DNA of 64,000 nt from Zoogloeaceae bacterium (GCA_024235635.1 JACKMA010000005.1:1-64000), one strand, 5' to 3'. Positions 39,210 to 48,421 are shown, counted from the stretch's first letter. The notes: generated by a model not told the origin, from the letters alone. Translations and numbers: made by a program.

Positions 39210-41102
39210 TTGAACAATCTCTTCAAAAATCTGGCGATCTGGGTTGTGATCGGCATCGTCCTGATGACCGTCTTCAACCAGTTCAACACCCGTCAGGTCG
39301 CACAGAACACGATGGAGTACTCCCAGTTCATGGAGGAAGCGCGTTCCGGTCGCATCTCCAAGGTACTGGTGGATGGCCGCGTGCTCAAGGCCACGACCCA
39401 GGAGGGGCGCCAGATCACCATCTACACGCCGGGCGTTCAGGACATCTGGATGGTTTCGGATCTGATGAAGTACGGCGTCAAGGTCACCGCGGCCAAGCCC
39501 GAGGAAGAGCAGTCCTTCCTGATGAACATCTTCGTGTCCTGGTTCCCGATGCTGCTGCTGATCGGGGTCTGGATCTTCTTCATGCGCCAGATGCAGGGTG
39601 GTGGTCGTGGCGGCGCATTCTCGTTTGGCAAGTCGCGGGCGCGGATGCTCGACGATTCGGCCAATTCGATCACCTTCGCCGACGTCGCCGGCTGCGACGA
39701 GGCCAAGGAGGAGGTGTCCGAACTGGTGGATTTCCTGCGCGACCCGTCCAAGTTCCAGAAGCTCGGCGGACGGATTCCGAAAGGCGTGCTGATGGTCGGC
39801 TCGCCGGGTACCGGCAAGACGCTGCTGGCCAAGGCGATCGCCGGTGAAGCCAAAGTGCCGTTCTTCTCGATCTCCGGCTCGGATTTCGTCGAGATGTTCG
39901 TCGGCGTCGGTGCTGCGCGGGTGCGCGACATGTTCGAACAGGCCAAGAAGCAGGCGCCCTGCATCATTTTTATCGACGAGATCGACGCCGTCGGTCGTCA
40001 GCGCGGAGCCGGCCTCGGTGGTGGCAACGACGAGCGCGAACAGACCCTGAACCAGTTGCTGGTCGAGATGGACGGATTCGAGGGTCAGACCGGCGTCATC
40101 GTGATTGCCGCGACCAACCGTCCGGACGTGCTCGACCCGGCGTTGTTGCGACCGGGGCGCTTCGACCGCCAGGTGGTGGTGCCGCTGCCGGACATACGCG
40201 GTCGAGAGCAGATCATCCGGGTGCACATGCGCAAGGTGCCGATCGCACCGGACGTCGATCCGATGGTGCTGGCCCGCGGCACCCCGGGCTTTGCCGGCGC
40301 CGATCTCGCCAACCTCGTGAACGAGGCGGCGCTGTTCGCCGCGCGCGCCAACAAGCGCCTGGTGGACATGGAAGACTTCGAGCGCGCCAAGGACAAGATC
40401 ATGATGGGCGCCGAGCGGCGTTCGGTGGTGATGCCGGAGGAAGAGCGCCGCAACACCGCCTATCACGAGTCGGGCCATGCCGTTGTCGCGAAGTTGCTGG
40501 ACAAGACCGATCCGGTGCACAAGGTGACGATCATCCCACGCGGTCGGGCGCTCGGCGTGACCATGCAGCTGCCGGAACAGGATCGCTACAGCCAGGACCG
40601 CGAGCGCCTGCTGCAGACGATCGCGGTGCTCTTCGGTGGGCGCATCGCCGAGGAACTGTTCATGAAACAGATGACCACCGGCGCCTCGAACGACTTCTCG
40701 CGAGCCACCGACCTGGCGCGACGGATGGTGACCCAGTGGGGCATGTCCGATGCGCTCGGCCCGATGGTCTATGGCGAGGAGGAGGGTGAGATCTTCCTCG
40801 GACGCGCGGTCACCACGCACCGCAACGTGTCGGAAGCGACGATGCAGAAGGTCGATGCCGAAATCCGCCGGATCATCGATCAGCAGTTCGCGCTGGCACG
40901 CCGGCTGATCGACGAGAACCGCGACAAGATCGAGGCGATGACTGCGGCGCTGCTCGAATGGGAGACCATCGACGCCGACCAGATCAACGACATCATGCAA
41001 GGCCGCGAACCACGACCGCCGAAGCCCTCGGGCCAGCCACCGCGCCCGAAGAGCGACGACTCGTCGGGTCCTGAGCCGAGCGCCGCGACGTCCGCCGCCT
41101 GA
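39210..41102 (+). CDS. ftsH: ATP-dependent zinc metalloprotease FtsH
   Basis: FtsH is a membrane AAA+ protease that degrades regulators such as LpxC and sigma-32 in E. coli. The 630-aa protein starts at TTG 39210 with CGGGAG ending six bases upstream. Two membrane helices lie at about residues 5-22 and 103-123. Walker A GSPGTGKT is at 197-204, Walker B is IIFIDEIDAVG, the arginine-finger region is RPGRFDRQV, and the zinc motif HESGH is at 419-423. The C-terminus is Pro/Ser-rich. A perfect terminator hairpin follows at 41126. Confidence 0.97.
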   Translation: MNNLFKNLAIWVVIGIVLMTVFNQFNTRQVAQNTMEYSQFMEEARSGRISKVLVDGRVLKATTQEGRQITIYTPGVQDIWMVSDLMKYGVKVTAAKPEEEQSFLMNIFVSWFPMLLLIGVWIFFMRQMQGGGRGGAFSFGKSRARMLDDSANSITFADVAGCDEAKEEVSELVDFLRDPSKFQKLGGRIPKGVLMVGSPGTGKTLLAKAIAGEAKVPFFSISGSDFVEMFVGVGAARVRDMFEQAKKQAPCIIFIDEIDAVGRQRGAGLGGGNDEREQTLNQLLVEMDGFEGQTGVIVIAATNRPDVLDPALLRPGRFDRQVVVPLPDIRGREQIIRVHMRKVPIAPDVDPMVLARGTPGFAGADLANLVNEAALFAARANKRLVDMEDFERAKDKIMMGAERRSVVMPEEERRNTAYHESGHAVVAKLLDKTDPVHKVTIIPRGRALGVTMQLPEQDRYSQDRERLLQTIAVLFGGRIAEELFMKQMTTGASNDFSRATDLARRMVTQWGMSDALGPMVYGEEEGEIFLGRAVTTHRNVSEATMQKVDAEIRRIIDQQFALARRLIDENRDKIEAMTAALLEWETIDADQINDIMQGREPRPPKPSGQPPRPKSDDSSGPEPSAATSAA

Positions 41103-41125
41103 GTCGGCAACGGCAGCATCGACCC

Positions 41126-41156
41126 ACGGGGGCGGCATGGCCGCCCCCGTTCCTTT
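41126..41156 (+). terminator. Terminator after ftsH
   Basis: A perfect 11-bp stem, ACGGGGGCGGC (41126-41136) with GCCGCCCCCGT (41140-41150), has a 3-base ATG loop and is followed by TCCTTT. It ends 16 bases before the folP start chosen here. An ATG that could extend the folP frame lies in the loop, so that start is unlikely to be used. Confidence 0.8.
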
Positions 41157-41172
41157 ATCCCGAGCCCTGGCC

Positions 41173-41991
41173 ATGCAGGAACTGACTTGCGGTGATTTCC
41201 GACTCGACCTGAGTCGCCCCCGGATCATGGCGATCATCAACCTGACGCCGGATTCGTTCTCGGGGGACGGCCACCATCGCGACCATGACCGGGCGCTGCG
41301 CCATGCCGAGCGATGCATCGACGACGGCGCCGAGATTCTCGACCTCGGTGGCGAATCCTCCCGCCCGGGTGCCGAGCCGGTTGCCGAGGACGAGGAGTTG
41401 TCGCGGGTGATACCGGTGGTCGAGCGCCTTGCCGGCTGTGGCGTGCCGATCTCGGTGGACACCGTCAAGCCGGCCGTGATGCGCGCGGCCATCGCTGCCG
41501 GCGCATCGATGATCAACGATATCCGCGGCTTTGCCGACCCGGCTGCGATCGATGCGGTCCGCGACAGCCCGGTCGGGCTGTGCGTGATGCACATGCAGGG
41601 CGAGCCGCGCAGCATGCAGCATGATCCGACCTATACCGATGTCGTCGCCGAAGTGGAGGATTTCCTCGGTCGGCAGCTCGACAGGCTTCAGAATCAAGGG
41701 GTCGCGCGCGAGCGCATCGTCGTCGACCCCGGCTTTGGCTTCGGCAAGCGGCGCAGTCACAATGAAGCGCTGTTCCGCAGCATCGGGCGCCTGACACGGA
41801 CCGCGCCGGTGCTGGTGGGGGTGTCCCGCAAGTCGGTGCTCGGCATGGTCACCGGACGCGAGCTTGCCGATCGCCTGCTGCCGAGTGTCGTCGCGGCGCT
41901 GCTCGCCGCGCAGAAGGGGGCGGCGATCCTGCGGGTGCACGACGTCGCCGAGACCCGCGATGCCCTGCGCCTGCTCGAAGCCTTCGGCTAG
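41173..41991 (+). CDS. folP: Dihydropteroate synthase
   Basis: FolP condenses p-aminobenzoate with dihydropterin pyrophosphate in folate synthesis and is the sulfonamide target. From ATG 41173 it has 272 aa, beginning MQELTCGDFRLDLSRP. Signatures are IMAIINLTPDSFSGDG, DLGGESSRPGAEPV, ISVDTVKPAVM and VDPGFGFGKRRSHN. The longer start at 41137 would sit in the loop of the ftsH terminator and is rejected. glmM follows 65 bases later, matching the ftsH-folP-glmM order in E. coli. Confidence 0.95.
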   Translation: MQELTCGDFRLDLSRPRIMAIINLTPDSFSGDGHHRDHDRALRHAERCIDDGAEILDLGGESSRPGAEPVAEDEELSRVIPVVERLAGCGVPISVDTVKPAVMRAAIAAGASMINDIRGFADPAAIDAVRDSPVGLCVMHMQGEPRSMQHDPTYTDVVAEVEDFLGRQLDRLQNQGVARERIVVDPGFGFGKRRSHNEALFRSIGRLTRTAPVLVGVSRKSVLGMVTGRELADRLLPSVVAALLAAQKGAAILRVHDVAETRDALRLLEAFG

Positions 41992-42056
41992 CATGGCGGT
42001 GGCGCCGCCGGCCGATGGTGCACCGGCGCACGCAGAAACCTGGAGAACAGCGACTG

Positions 42057-43406
42057 ATGGGAAGACGGTATTTCGGCACCGACGGGGTGCGCGGCAAGGT
42101 CGGCGAAGCGCCGATCACGCCGGATTTCGTGATGCGGCTCGGCTACGCCGCCGGCAAGACCCTGGTCAGCCGCGAGAAGCTGCCCCACGGTGAGCGTCCC
42201 GGCGTACTGATCGGCAAGGACACGCGGATTTCAGGCTATATGCTCGAAGCCGCACTGGAAGCCGGATTCGCGGCAGCGGGCGCCGACGTGATGCTGGCCG
42301 GTCCGATTCCGACCCCGGCCGTGGCGCATCTGACCCGTGCGCTGCGATTGCAGGCCGGTGTCGTGATCTCGGCCTCGCACAACCCGTACTACGACAACGG
42401 CATCAAGTTCTTCTCGGCGGACGGAGCGAAGCTGCCGGACGCGGTCGAGGAAGAGATCGAGCAGCGACTCGAGGAGCCGATGGGTTGCGCCGAGTCGGCG
42501 CGGCTCGGCAAGGCCCGCCGCATCGAGGATGCCGCCGGCCGCTACATCGAATTCTGCAAGAGCACGTTTCCGAACGAGCTCGACCTGCGGGGCCTGCGCA
42601 TCGCGCTCGACTGCGCCCATGGTGCGGCCTACCACATCGCACCGAGCGTGTTCCACGAACTCGGCGGCGAGGTGGTCAGCGTCGGCGTCGAGCCCAACGG
42701 CCTGAACATCAACGCCGAGGTCGGCGCCACGCGCCCGGAGGTGCTGCAGGCCGCGGTGCTGCAGCACCGCGCCGACGTCGGCATCGCTCTCGACGGCGAC
42801 GGCGACCGGGTCGTCATGGTCGACCGCGAGGGCGCGATCTACGACGGTGACATGCTGCTGTACGTGATCGCGCGTGCGCGCCACGCCGAGGGGCGACTCG
42901 ACGGCGTGGTCGGTACGCTGATGAGCAACCTCGGTTTCGAACATGCCGTGTCGCGCCTCGGCGTGCCTTTCGAGCGGGCCAAGGTCGGTGATCGCTACGT
43001 GCTGGAGCTGCTGCAGCAGAAGGGCTGGAAGCTGGGTGGAGAGAACTCGGGCCACATCCTGTGCCTCGACCGTCATACCACCGGTGACGGCATCATCTCG
43101 GCGCTGCAGGTACTGGCCGCATTGCGCGCCTCGGGAACGGACCTGGCGCAGGCCTGCAACGATCTGGAGTTCTATCCGCAGGTGCTGGTGAACGTGGGGC
43201 TGGTGGCCGGTTTCGACTGGCAAGCCGATGCCGGCATCCAACGCGCGCGCGAGGCCGCCGAACAGGCGCTGGGCGAGGACGGCCGGGTGCTGCTGCGCCC
43301 GTCTGGCACCGAGCCCTTGCTGCGCGTGATGGTCGAGGGTCGCGATCGCGACGCGGTCGAGCGCCATGCCAATCGCATCGCGGACGCCGTCACCAAGGCA
43401 CGATAG
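42057..43406 (+). CDS. glmM: Phosphoglucosamine mutase
   Basis: GlmM converts glucosamine-6-phosphate to glucosamine-1-phosphate on the way to UDP-GlcNAc for peptidoglycan and LPS. From ATG 42057 it has 449 aa, starting MGRRYFGTDGVRGKVG. The phosphorylated serine is S107 in ISASHNPYYDNG. The metal loop is DGDGDR, the sugar-binding segment is GGENSGH, and the phosphate-binding RPSGTEPLLRVM lies at the C-terminus. A longer open frame from 42015 lacks family resemblance before this Met. Confidence 0.97.
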   Translation: MGRRYFGTDGVRGKVGEAPITPDFVMRLGYAAGKTLVSREKLPHGERPGVLIGKDTRISGYMLEAALEAGFAAAGADVMLAGPIPTPAVAHLTRALRLQAGVVISASHNPYYDNGIKFFSADGAKLPDAVEEEIEQRLEEPMGCAESARLGKARRIEDAAGRYIEFCKSTFPNELDLRGLRIALDCAHGAAYHIAPSVFHELGGEVVSVGVEPNGLNINAEVGATRPEVLQAAVLQHRADVGIALDGDGDRVVMVDREGAIYDGDMLLYVIARARHAEGRLDGVVGTLMSNLGFEHAVSRLGVPFERAKVGDRYVLELLQQKGWKLGGENSGHILCLDRHTTGDGIISALQVLAALRASGTDLAQACNDLEFYPQVLVNVGLVAGFDWQADAGIQRAREAAEQALGEDGRVLLRPSGTEPLLRVMVEGRDRDAVERHANRIADAVTKAR

Positions 43407-43424
43407 TGCGTCGGACGTGCGGCG

Positions 43425-43458
43425 CTGTCATCCAGACGTAACGAAACAGTCATAATAT
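43425..43458 (+). promoter_or_regulatory. Pho box and -10 upstream of pstS
   Basis: Three 11-base units stand in a row: CTGTCATCCAG (43425), ACGTAACGAAA (43436) and CAGTCATAATA (43447). The first and third match the PhoB half-site CTGTCAT at 7/7 and 6/7. A TAATAT -10 lies at 43453-43458, ten bases after the first 18-base box, as in PhoB-activated promoters. The first base of pstS is at 43496. Confidence 0.75.
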
Positions 43459-43495
43459 CGGCCGTTCGAAGCCATCTCTCCGCTTCTCTGCCGAC

Positions 43496-44431
43496 TTGAG
43501 CGTTTCCGCCCGCCTGTTTCGCTGCCTGCTGTGCTTGCTGCCTGTGCTGCCGTCGATCGCCTGCGCGCGTCCGCTGGTGACGATCGACGGCTCCAGCAGC
43601 GTCTATCCGATCACCGAGGCCGCCGCCGAGGAGTTCCAGGATCTGAGGCAGCGCGAGGTCTGGATCACGGTCGGCATTTCGGGCACCGGGGGCGGCTTCC
43701 GCAAGTTCTGCCGCGGCGAGATCGACATCGTCAATGCGTCGCGACCAGTGACGGATGACGAGACGCGCCGTTGTCGAGCCCATGGCGTCGAATTCGTCGA
43801 ACTGCCGATCGCACTGGACGCGCTGGCGGTGGTGGTGGCCCGCGGCAATCCCCTGACCGAGATCGATGTCGCGCGGCTCAGGCGCATCTGGGAACCCGCC
43901 GCCCAGGGCAAGGTGATGCGCTGGCGCGATCTCGGCGAAGGCTTCCCCGACCGGGCGCTGTCACTCTACGGGCCCGGCAGCGACTCCGGCAGCTTCGAGT
44001 ACTTCACCGCCGCAATCGTCGGCCGGCCCCGCGCGTCACGCGGCGACTACACAGCCTCGGAGGACGACAATCTGCTGGTGACCGGCGTCGCCAGCGACGA
44101 ATCGGCCCTGGGCTATTTCGGGCTCGCATACTACCTGCGCAACCGCGACCGGCTCCGTGCGCTGGCCGTCAGGGCGTCGGCAGAGGGCGAGGCGGTCCTG
44201 CCGACGGCGGAGAACGTCCGCGCCGGCCGCTACCGGCCTTTGGCGCGGAGCCTCTACATCTACGTCAATCGCGACGCAGCGCGCCGACCGGCGGTGCGAG
44301 ATTTCGTCGAATTCTACTTGGCGCACGCCGCGGAACTGGTCGCGGAGGCGCGCTATGTTCCGCTCGACGCCAAGGCGTATCGAGCTGGGCTCGGCCGATT
44401 CCACGACCTTCTGTCCGGGGCCACGCGGTGA
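43496..44431 (+). CDS. pstS: Phosphate ABC transporter substrate-binding protein
   Basis: PstS captures phosphate in the periplasm for the PstCAB importer. The 311-aa protein begins at TTG 43496 with a signal peptide of about 24 residues (CLLCLLPVLPSIACA). Phosphate-site segments are IDGSSSVYPITEA, GISGTGGGFRKFCRGEIDIVNASRP and GPGSDSGSFEYFTAAI. It is the PstS type with the SGTGGGF loop. The last four bases overlap the GTG of pstC. A Pho box lies upstream. Confidence 0.92.
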   Translation: MSVSARLFRCLLCLLPVLPSIACARPLVTIDGSSSVYPITEAAAEEFQDLRQREVWITVGISGTGGGFRKFCRGEIDIVNASRPVTDDETRRCRAHGVEFVELPIALDALAVVVARGNPLTEIDVARLRRIWEPAAQGKVMRWRDLGEGFPDRALSLYGPGSDSGSFEYFTAAIVGRPRASRGDYTASEDDNLLVTGVASDESALGYFGLAYYLRNRDRLRALAVRASAEGEAVLPTAENVRAGRYRPLARSLYIYVNRDAARRPAVRDFVEFYLAHAAELVAEARYVPLDAKAYRAGLGRFHDLLSGATR

Positions 44432-45336
44432 CCGTCGGGCGGAGCTGGCGTGCGCGGCGGCGAGGGCACGAGCGCGTCCTCGAGTGGCTGCTGTTGCTGG
44501 CGGCGCTGGTCTCGGTCGCCGTCACCGTTGCGATCGTCTACGTGCTGGTGGCCGAGTCGATCGCCTTCTTCGATACCGTGCCGATATCGGATTTCGTTGC
44601 CGATTCGCAATGGACGCCGCTGTTCGAGGACGCCCATTACGGGATCGGCGTGCTGCTGTCGGCCACCGTGACCTGCACCGTCGTGGCACTGGCGGTCGCG
44701 CTGCCGGTCGGTGGCGTGATCGCGGTCTACCTGTCCGAATTCGCCTCGCCGGGCACCCGCGATCTGGCAAAACCGGTGCTGGAACTGCTTGGTGCCGTGC
44801 CGACGATCGTCTACGGCTACTTTGCGCTGATGTTCGTGACGCCACTGCTGCAGGGCTTGATTCCCGGGCTGCCCGGCTTCAACCTGCTGTCGGCGGGACT
44901 GGTGATGGGCATCATGATCATCCCCTATGTCAGTTCCCTGTCGGAAGACGCGATGCGTGCCGTGCCGATGGCCCTGCGCGAGGCGTCGTACGCCATGGGC
45001 GCCAGTCGCTTGCAGACCGCGCTCGGCGTCGTCGTGCCGTCGGCCGCGGCCGGTATCGCCAGCGCCTGCGTGCTGGCGGTGTCGAGAGCGGTCGGCGAGA
45101 CCATGATCGTCGCAATCGCGGCCGGCAGTCAGGCGCGTCTCGGCTTCGACCCGACCGCGTCGGCGGCGACCCTGACCTCGTACATCGTTCAGGTCGCGCT
45201 GGGCGACGTCGATCACGGCGGCGTCGCCTATCGGACGGTGTTCGTCGCCGGGCTCGCACTGATGCTGATGACGCTGGCGATGAACATCGCTGGGCACCTG
45301 CTGCGCCAGCGATTCCTGCGGGCGAGCATTCGCTAG
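44428..45336 (+). CDS. pstC: Phosphate ABC transporter permease PstC
   Basis: PstC is one of two permeases of the Pst phosphate importer. From GTG 44428, overlapping the pstS stop as GTGA, it has 302 aa and six membrane helices (first at about 18-40). The ABC-coupling EAA loop reads AMRAVPMALREASYAMGASRLQT. The much longer open frame from 43771 is a shadow of pstS. pstA starts at the next base after the stop. Confidence 0.93.
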   Translation: MTVGRSWRARRRGHERVLEWLLLLAALVSVAVTVAIVYVLVAESIAFFDTVPISDFVADSQWTPLFEDAHYGIGVLLSATVTCTVVALAVALPVGGVIAVYLSEFASPGTRDLAKPVLELLGAVPTIVYGYFALMFVTPLLQGLIPGLPGFNLLSAGLVMGIMIIPYVSSLSEDAMRAVPMALREASYAMGASRLQTALGVVVPSAAAGIASACVLAVSRAVGETMIVAIAAGSQARLGFDPTASAATLTSYIVQVALGDVDHGGVAYRTVFVAGLALMLMTLAMNIAGHLLRQRFLRASIR

Positions 45337-46260
45337 ATGGGCGCCGGCAACGCATCCCCGGTCGACCGCCAGCTGCAGCGACGCCGGCGGCTCGAACTGG
45401 CGTTCGTGGTCGCCGGGCTGCTGTGCCTGACCCTGGCGATGCTGACCTTACTGACCCTGTTCGCCGACATGGCACGCCAGGGGCTGCCGCGATTGAGCGT
45501 CGCCTTTCTGACCGGCTACCCGTCCCGGCATGCGGAGATGGCCGGCATCCTGCCGGCGTGGGTCGGTTCGCTGGCAGTGATGGCAGTGGCCACGGCGACC
45601 GCGGTGCCGCTCGGTGTCGGCGCAGCCGTCTACCTCGAGGAATACGCCCCGAGGAACCTGCTCACGGCGCTGGTCGAGATCAATCTGACCAATCTCGCCG
45701 GCATGCCGTCGATCGTGTTCGGGCTGATGGCGCTCGGCATCTTCGTCTTCGAATTCGGCCTCGGCCGCAGCATTATGACGGCCGGTCTGACGCTTGCGCT
45801 ACTGATCCTGCCGATCGTCATCGTGACGGCGCGCGAGGCGCTGCGCACCGTGCCCGACAGCCTGCGCGAAGCGGCCTACGCCTGTGGCGCCAGTCCGTGG
45901 CAGACGGTCAGGGACCACGTCGTGCCGGCGGCGGCGCCCGGCATTCTCACTGGCGTCATCATCGGGCTGGCGCGAGCGATCGGCGAGACCGCGCCATTGA
46001 TTGCCGTGGGCGCGCTGACTTTCGTCTCCTTTCTGCCCGAATCGCCGATTCGCGACGACTTTCCGTACATCAGCTTCGATTGGTTGGACGCGCCATTCAC
46101 CGCGCTGCCGGTGCAACTGTTCAACTGGACGACCCGGCCCGACCCGGCGTTCCATGCCAACGCCGCGGCCGCAGCCTTCGTGCTGGTGGCGATGGCGCTC
46201 GCGATCAACGGCCTCGCGATCTGGCTGCGTCACCGCCTGCGACGGGAGACTCGATGGTAG
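45337..46260 (+). CDS. pstA: Phosphate ABC transporter permease PstA
   Basis: PstA is the second inner-membrane permease of the phosphate importer. The 307-aa protein has six membrane helices and the EAA loop EALRTVPDSLREAAYACGASPWQT. ATG 45337 follows the pstC stop without a gap. The 3' end overlaps pstB by seven bases. Tight spacing throughout suggests one transcript, pstSCAB. Confidence 0.93.
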   Translation: MGAGNASPVDRQLQRRRRLELAFVVAGLLCLTLAMLTLLTLFADMARQGLPRLSVAFLTGYPSRHAEMAGILPAWVGSLAVMAVATATAVPLGVGAAVYLEEYAPRNLLTALVEINLTNLAGMPSIVFGLMALGIFVFEFGLGRSIMTAGLTLALLILPIVIVTAREALRTVPDSLREAAYACGASPWQTVRDHVVPAAAPGILTGVIIGLARAIGETAPLIAVGALTFVSFLPESPIRDDFPYISFDWLDAPFTALPVQLFNWTTRPDPAFHANAAAAAFVLVAMALAINGLAIWLRHRLRRETRW

Positions 46261-47057
46261 CGCATGGGCAACCCGGCGCCGTGCCGCCGGCTGCACCCCC
46301 GCTCAAGGCGTCGGTCCGCGACCTGAGCTTCTACTACGAGCGCCAGCGCGCGCTCGTCGATGTCGCCTTGCCGGTGCACGAGCATCGCGTCACCGCCTTG
46401 ATCGGTCCCTCGGGCTGTGGCAAGACCACGCTGCTGCGCTGCTTCAACCGGATGCACGACCTCTACCCCGGCAATCGATGCACCGGTGAGCTGCGTCTCT
46501 ATCCCGACGACATCGATCTGCTGTCGCGCGAGGTGGACCCGATCGCGGTACGAATGCGAATCGCGATGGTGTTTCAGAAACCCAATCCTTTTCCCCGCTC
46601 GGTGTATGAGAACGTGGCCTACGGGCTGCGGGTGCGTGGCCAGCGCTCGCGGGTGGTTCTCGACGAGCGGGTCGAACAGGCGCTGCGCAGCGCGGCACTG
46701 TGGGACGAGGTCAAGGATCGGCTCGACGCGCCCGGCGCCAGCCTTTCCGGCGGTCAGCAACAACGGCTGTGCATCGCACGGGCGCTGGCCACGGAACCGG
46801 AAATGGTGCTGTTCGACGAACCCACCGCGGCGCTCGATCCGATCGCCACGTCGAACATCGAACAACTGATCTCGGAGTTGCGCCGAAGCGTCACCATCGT
46901 CATCGTGACGCACAACATGCAGCAGGCGGCCCGGGTGTCGGATTACACCGCCTACATGTACCTTGGGCGCGTCATCGAATTCGGCGTCACCGACGAAATC
47001 TTCATCCGTCCGCGAATGAAGCAGACCGAGGACTACATCACCGGGCGTTTCGGCTGA
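46254..47057 (+). CDS. pstB: Phosphate ABC transporter ATP-binding protein PstB
   Basis: PstB powers phosphate import at the cytoplasmic face. From ATG 46254, with GGGAG about five bases upstream, it has 267 aa. Walker A GPSGCGKT is at 51-58, the Q-loop FQKPNPFPRSVYENVAYG is the PstB type, the signature is LSGGQQQR, Walker B is VLFDEPTAALD and the H-loop is VTHNMQQA. It is the last gene of the pst operon; no phoU follows, and tpiA begins 74 bases downstream. Confidence 0.96.
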   Translation: MVAHGQPGAVPPAAPPLKASVRDLSFYYERQRALVDVALPVHEHRVTALIGPSGCGKTTLLRCFNRMHDLYPGNRCTGELRLYPDDIDLLSREVDPIAVRMRIAMVFQKPNPFPRSVYENVAYGLRVRGQRSRVVLDERVEQALRSAALWDEVKDRLDAPGASLSGGQQQRLCIARALATEPEMVLFDEPTAALDPIATSNIEQLISELRRSVTIVIVTHNMQQAARVSDYTAYMYLGRVIEFGVTDEIFIRPRMKQTEDYITGRFG

Positions 47058-47131
47058 GGGCGGATCCCGGTTTGACCGTCGGCGGGCCAGCGAATAAACT
47101 CCGCGGGTTTTGACCCTGGAAATCGGGCCTC

Positions 47132-47887
47132 ATGGCACGCAAGCTGGTGGCGGCAAACTGGAAGATGAACGGTTCGGTCAGCGGCAATGCCGAACTGGCA
47201 GCGCGGGTCGTCGAGGGTGTCGCGTCGCTCGCATCTGAAGTCGTGCTGTGCGTCCCGTTTCCCTATCTGGTTCAGGTCGGCTCGCTGCTCGAACATTCCC
47301 GTATCGGGCTCGGCGCGCAGGATCTGTCCGAGCACGAAGCCGGCGCCTATACCGGGGAAGTCAGCGCGGCGATGCTGAAGGACGTGGGTTGCTCGCACGT
47401 CGTCGTCGGTCATTCGGAACGGCGCAAGTATCATGGCGAGTCCGATGCCGTCGTACTGGCCAAGGTGCGGCGGGCGCAGGCGGCAGGGCTGGTGCCGATC
47501 GTCTGCGTCGGCGAGAGTCGCGAGCAGCGCGAGGCCGGCGACACCGAGCGCGTCGTGCTCGGTCAGCTGGAGGCGGTGTTCGGTGGTCTCGACGATGCCG
47601 CGGCGCGCCGCCTGGTGCTGGCCTACGAGCCGATATGGGCGATCGGGACCGGTCTGGCCGCGACGCCCGAGATGGCGCAGGCGGTGCATGCATCGATCCG
47701 TGGCGCTTTGCGCGCGCGGGTCGGCGACGAGGCCGACGACCTGCCGCTGCTCTACGGCGGAAGTGTCAATGCCGACAACGCGCAAGCACTGTTCGCGATG
47801 CCGGATATCGATGGGGCGCTGGTCGGGGGTGCGTCGCTGGACGCTGAAGCTTTCGTATCAATCTGCATCGCCGTTTCGGGGCGATGA
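47132..47887 (+). CDS. tpiA: Triosephosphate isomerase
   Basis: TpiA interconverts dihydroxyacetone phosphate and glyceraldehyde-3-phosphate. The 251-aa protein has K11 in NWKMNG, the catalytic His in VVVGHSERRK and the catalytic Glu in AYEPIWAIGTG, followed by loop 6 and the LLYGGSVN phosphate-binding segment. secG follows 16 bases later, a common proteobacterial pair. Confidence 0.97.
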   Translation: MARKLVAANWKMNGSVSGNAELAARVVEGVASLASEVVLCVPFPYLVQVGSLLEHSRIGLGAQDLSEHEAGAYTGEVSAAMLKDVGCSHVVVGHSERRKYHGESDAVVLAKVRRAQAAGLVPIVCVGESREQREAGDTERVVLGQLEAVFGGLDDAAARRLVLAYEPIWAIGTGLAATPEMAQAVHASIRGALRARVGDEADDLPLLYGGSVNADNAQALFAMPDIDGALVGGASLDAEAFVSICIAVSGR

Positions 47888-47903
47888 CACTGCAGGAACG
47901 CAC

Positions 47904-48266
47904 ATGGGTAGTTATCTGTTCTCGATTGTATTGTCCGTGCATGTGCTGGTCGGGCTGGGCGTGATCGCGCTGGTCCTGCTCCAGCACGGCAAGGGTGCCG
48001 ACATGGGTGCGGCCTTCGGCAGCGGGGCCTCCGGGAGCCTGTTCGGCGCCTCCGGCTCCGCCAATTTCCTGAGTCGCACGACAGCGGCCCTGGCGACTGT
48101 TTTCTTCATCACCAGTCTCGGCCTGAGCTATCTCGCGACCGATCGGCAGAAGGCGCCGACGAGCGTCATGGACGTTGCGCCGGAAGTGCCTGCGGCGGCT
48201 GCCGAAGAGGCGCCGGCGGTTGCGCCCGAGCCTGCCGATTCGAAGGCTCAATCGATTCCTAAGTAA
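47904..48266 (+). CDS. secG: Preprotein translocase subunit SecG
   Basis: SecG is the small accessory subunit of the SecYEG protein channel. From ATG 47904, with AGGA seven bases upstream, it has 120 aa with two membrane helices (about 5-25 and 55-75) and the GADMGAAFGSGASGSLFGASG loop between them. The Ala/Pro/Glu-rich C-terminal tail of about 40 residues is typical in betaproteobacteria. Confidence 0.94.
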   Translation: MGSYLFSIVLSVHVLVGLGVIALVLLQHGKGADMGAAFGSGASGSLFGASGSANFLSRTTAALATVFFITSLGLSYLATDRQKAPTSVMDVAPEVPAAAAEEAPAVAPEPADSKAQSIPK

Positions 48267-48277
48267 GTTAAAAGACT

Positions 48278-48305
48278 TTGCCTGGGCACCGCAGCAAGAT
48301 ATAAT
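48278..48305 (+). promoter_or_regulatory. Sigma-70 promoter of tRNA-Leu (and perhaps nuo)
   Basis: TTGCCT (48278-48283) and a perfect TATAAT (48300-48305) are 16 bases apart. A start near 48312 would lie about 15 bases before the mature tRNA-Leu. This is the strongest -10 seen in the window. Confidence 0.75.
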
Positions 48306-48326
48306 TTCGTCCGTTTTCGCTGCAGC

Positions 48327-48411
48327 GCCGACGTGGTGAAATTGGTAGACACGCCATCTTGAGGGGGTGGTGACGCAAGTCGTGTGAGTTCGAGTCTCAC
48401 CGTCGGCACCA
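48327..48411 (+). tRNA. tRNA-Leu (anticodon GAG)
   Basis: The acceptor arms GCCGACG (48327-48333) and CGTCGGC (48401-48407) pair perfectly, with A discriminator and an encoded CCA at 48409-48411. The anticodon stem CCATC/GGTGG surrounds the loop TTGAGGG, giving GAG at 48361-48363. A class II variable arm and a GTTCGAGTC T-loop are present. It lies between secG and nuoA, its usual place in betaproteobacteria. Confidence 0.96.
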
Positions 48412-48421
48412 ACAAGGATTC

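Noticed and set aside
43771..44427. 219-codon N-terminal extension of pstC
   Set aside because: It is out of frame within pstS; the GTG at 44428 gives the family-typical start.
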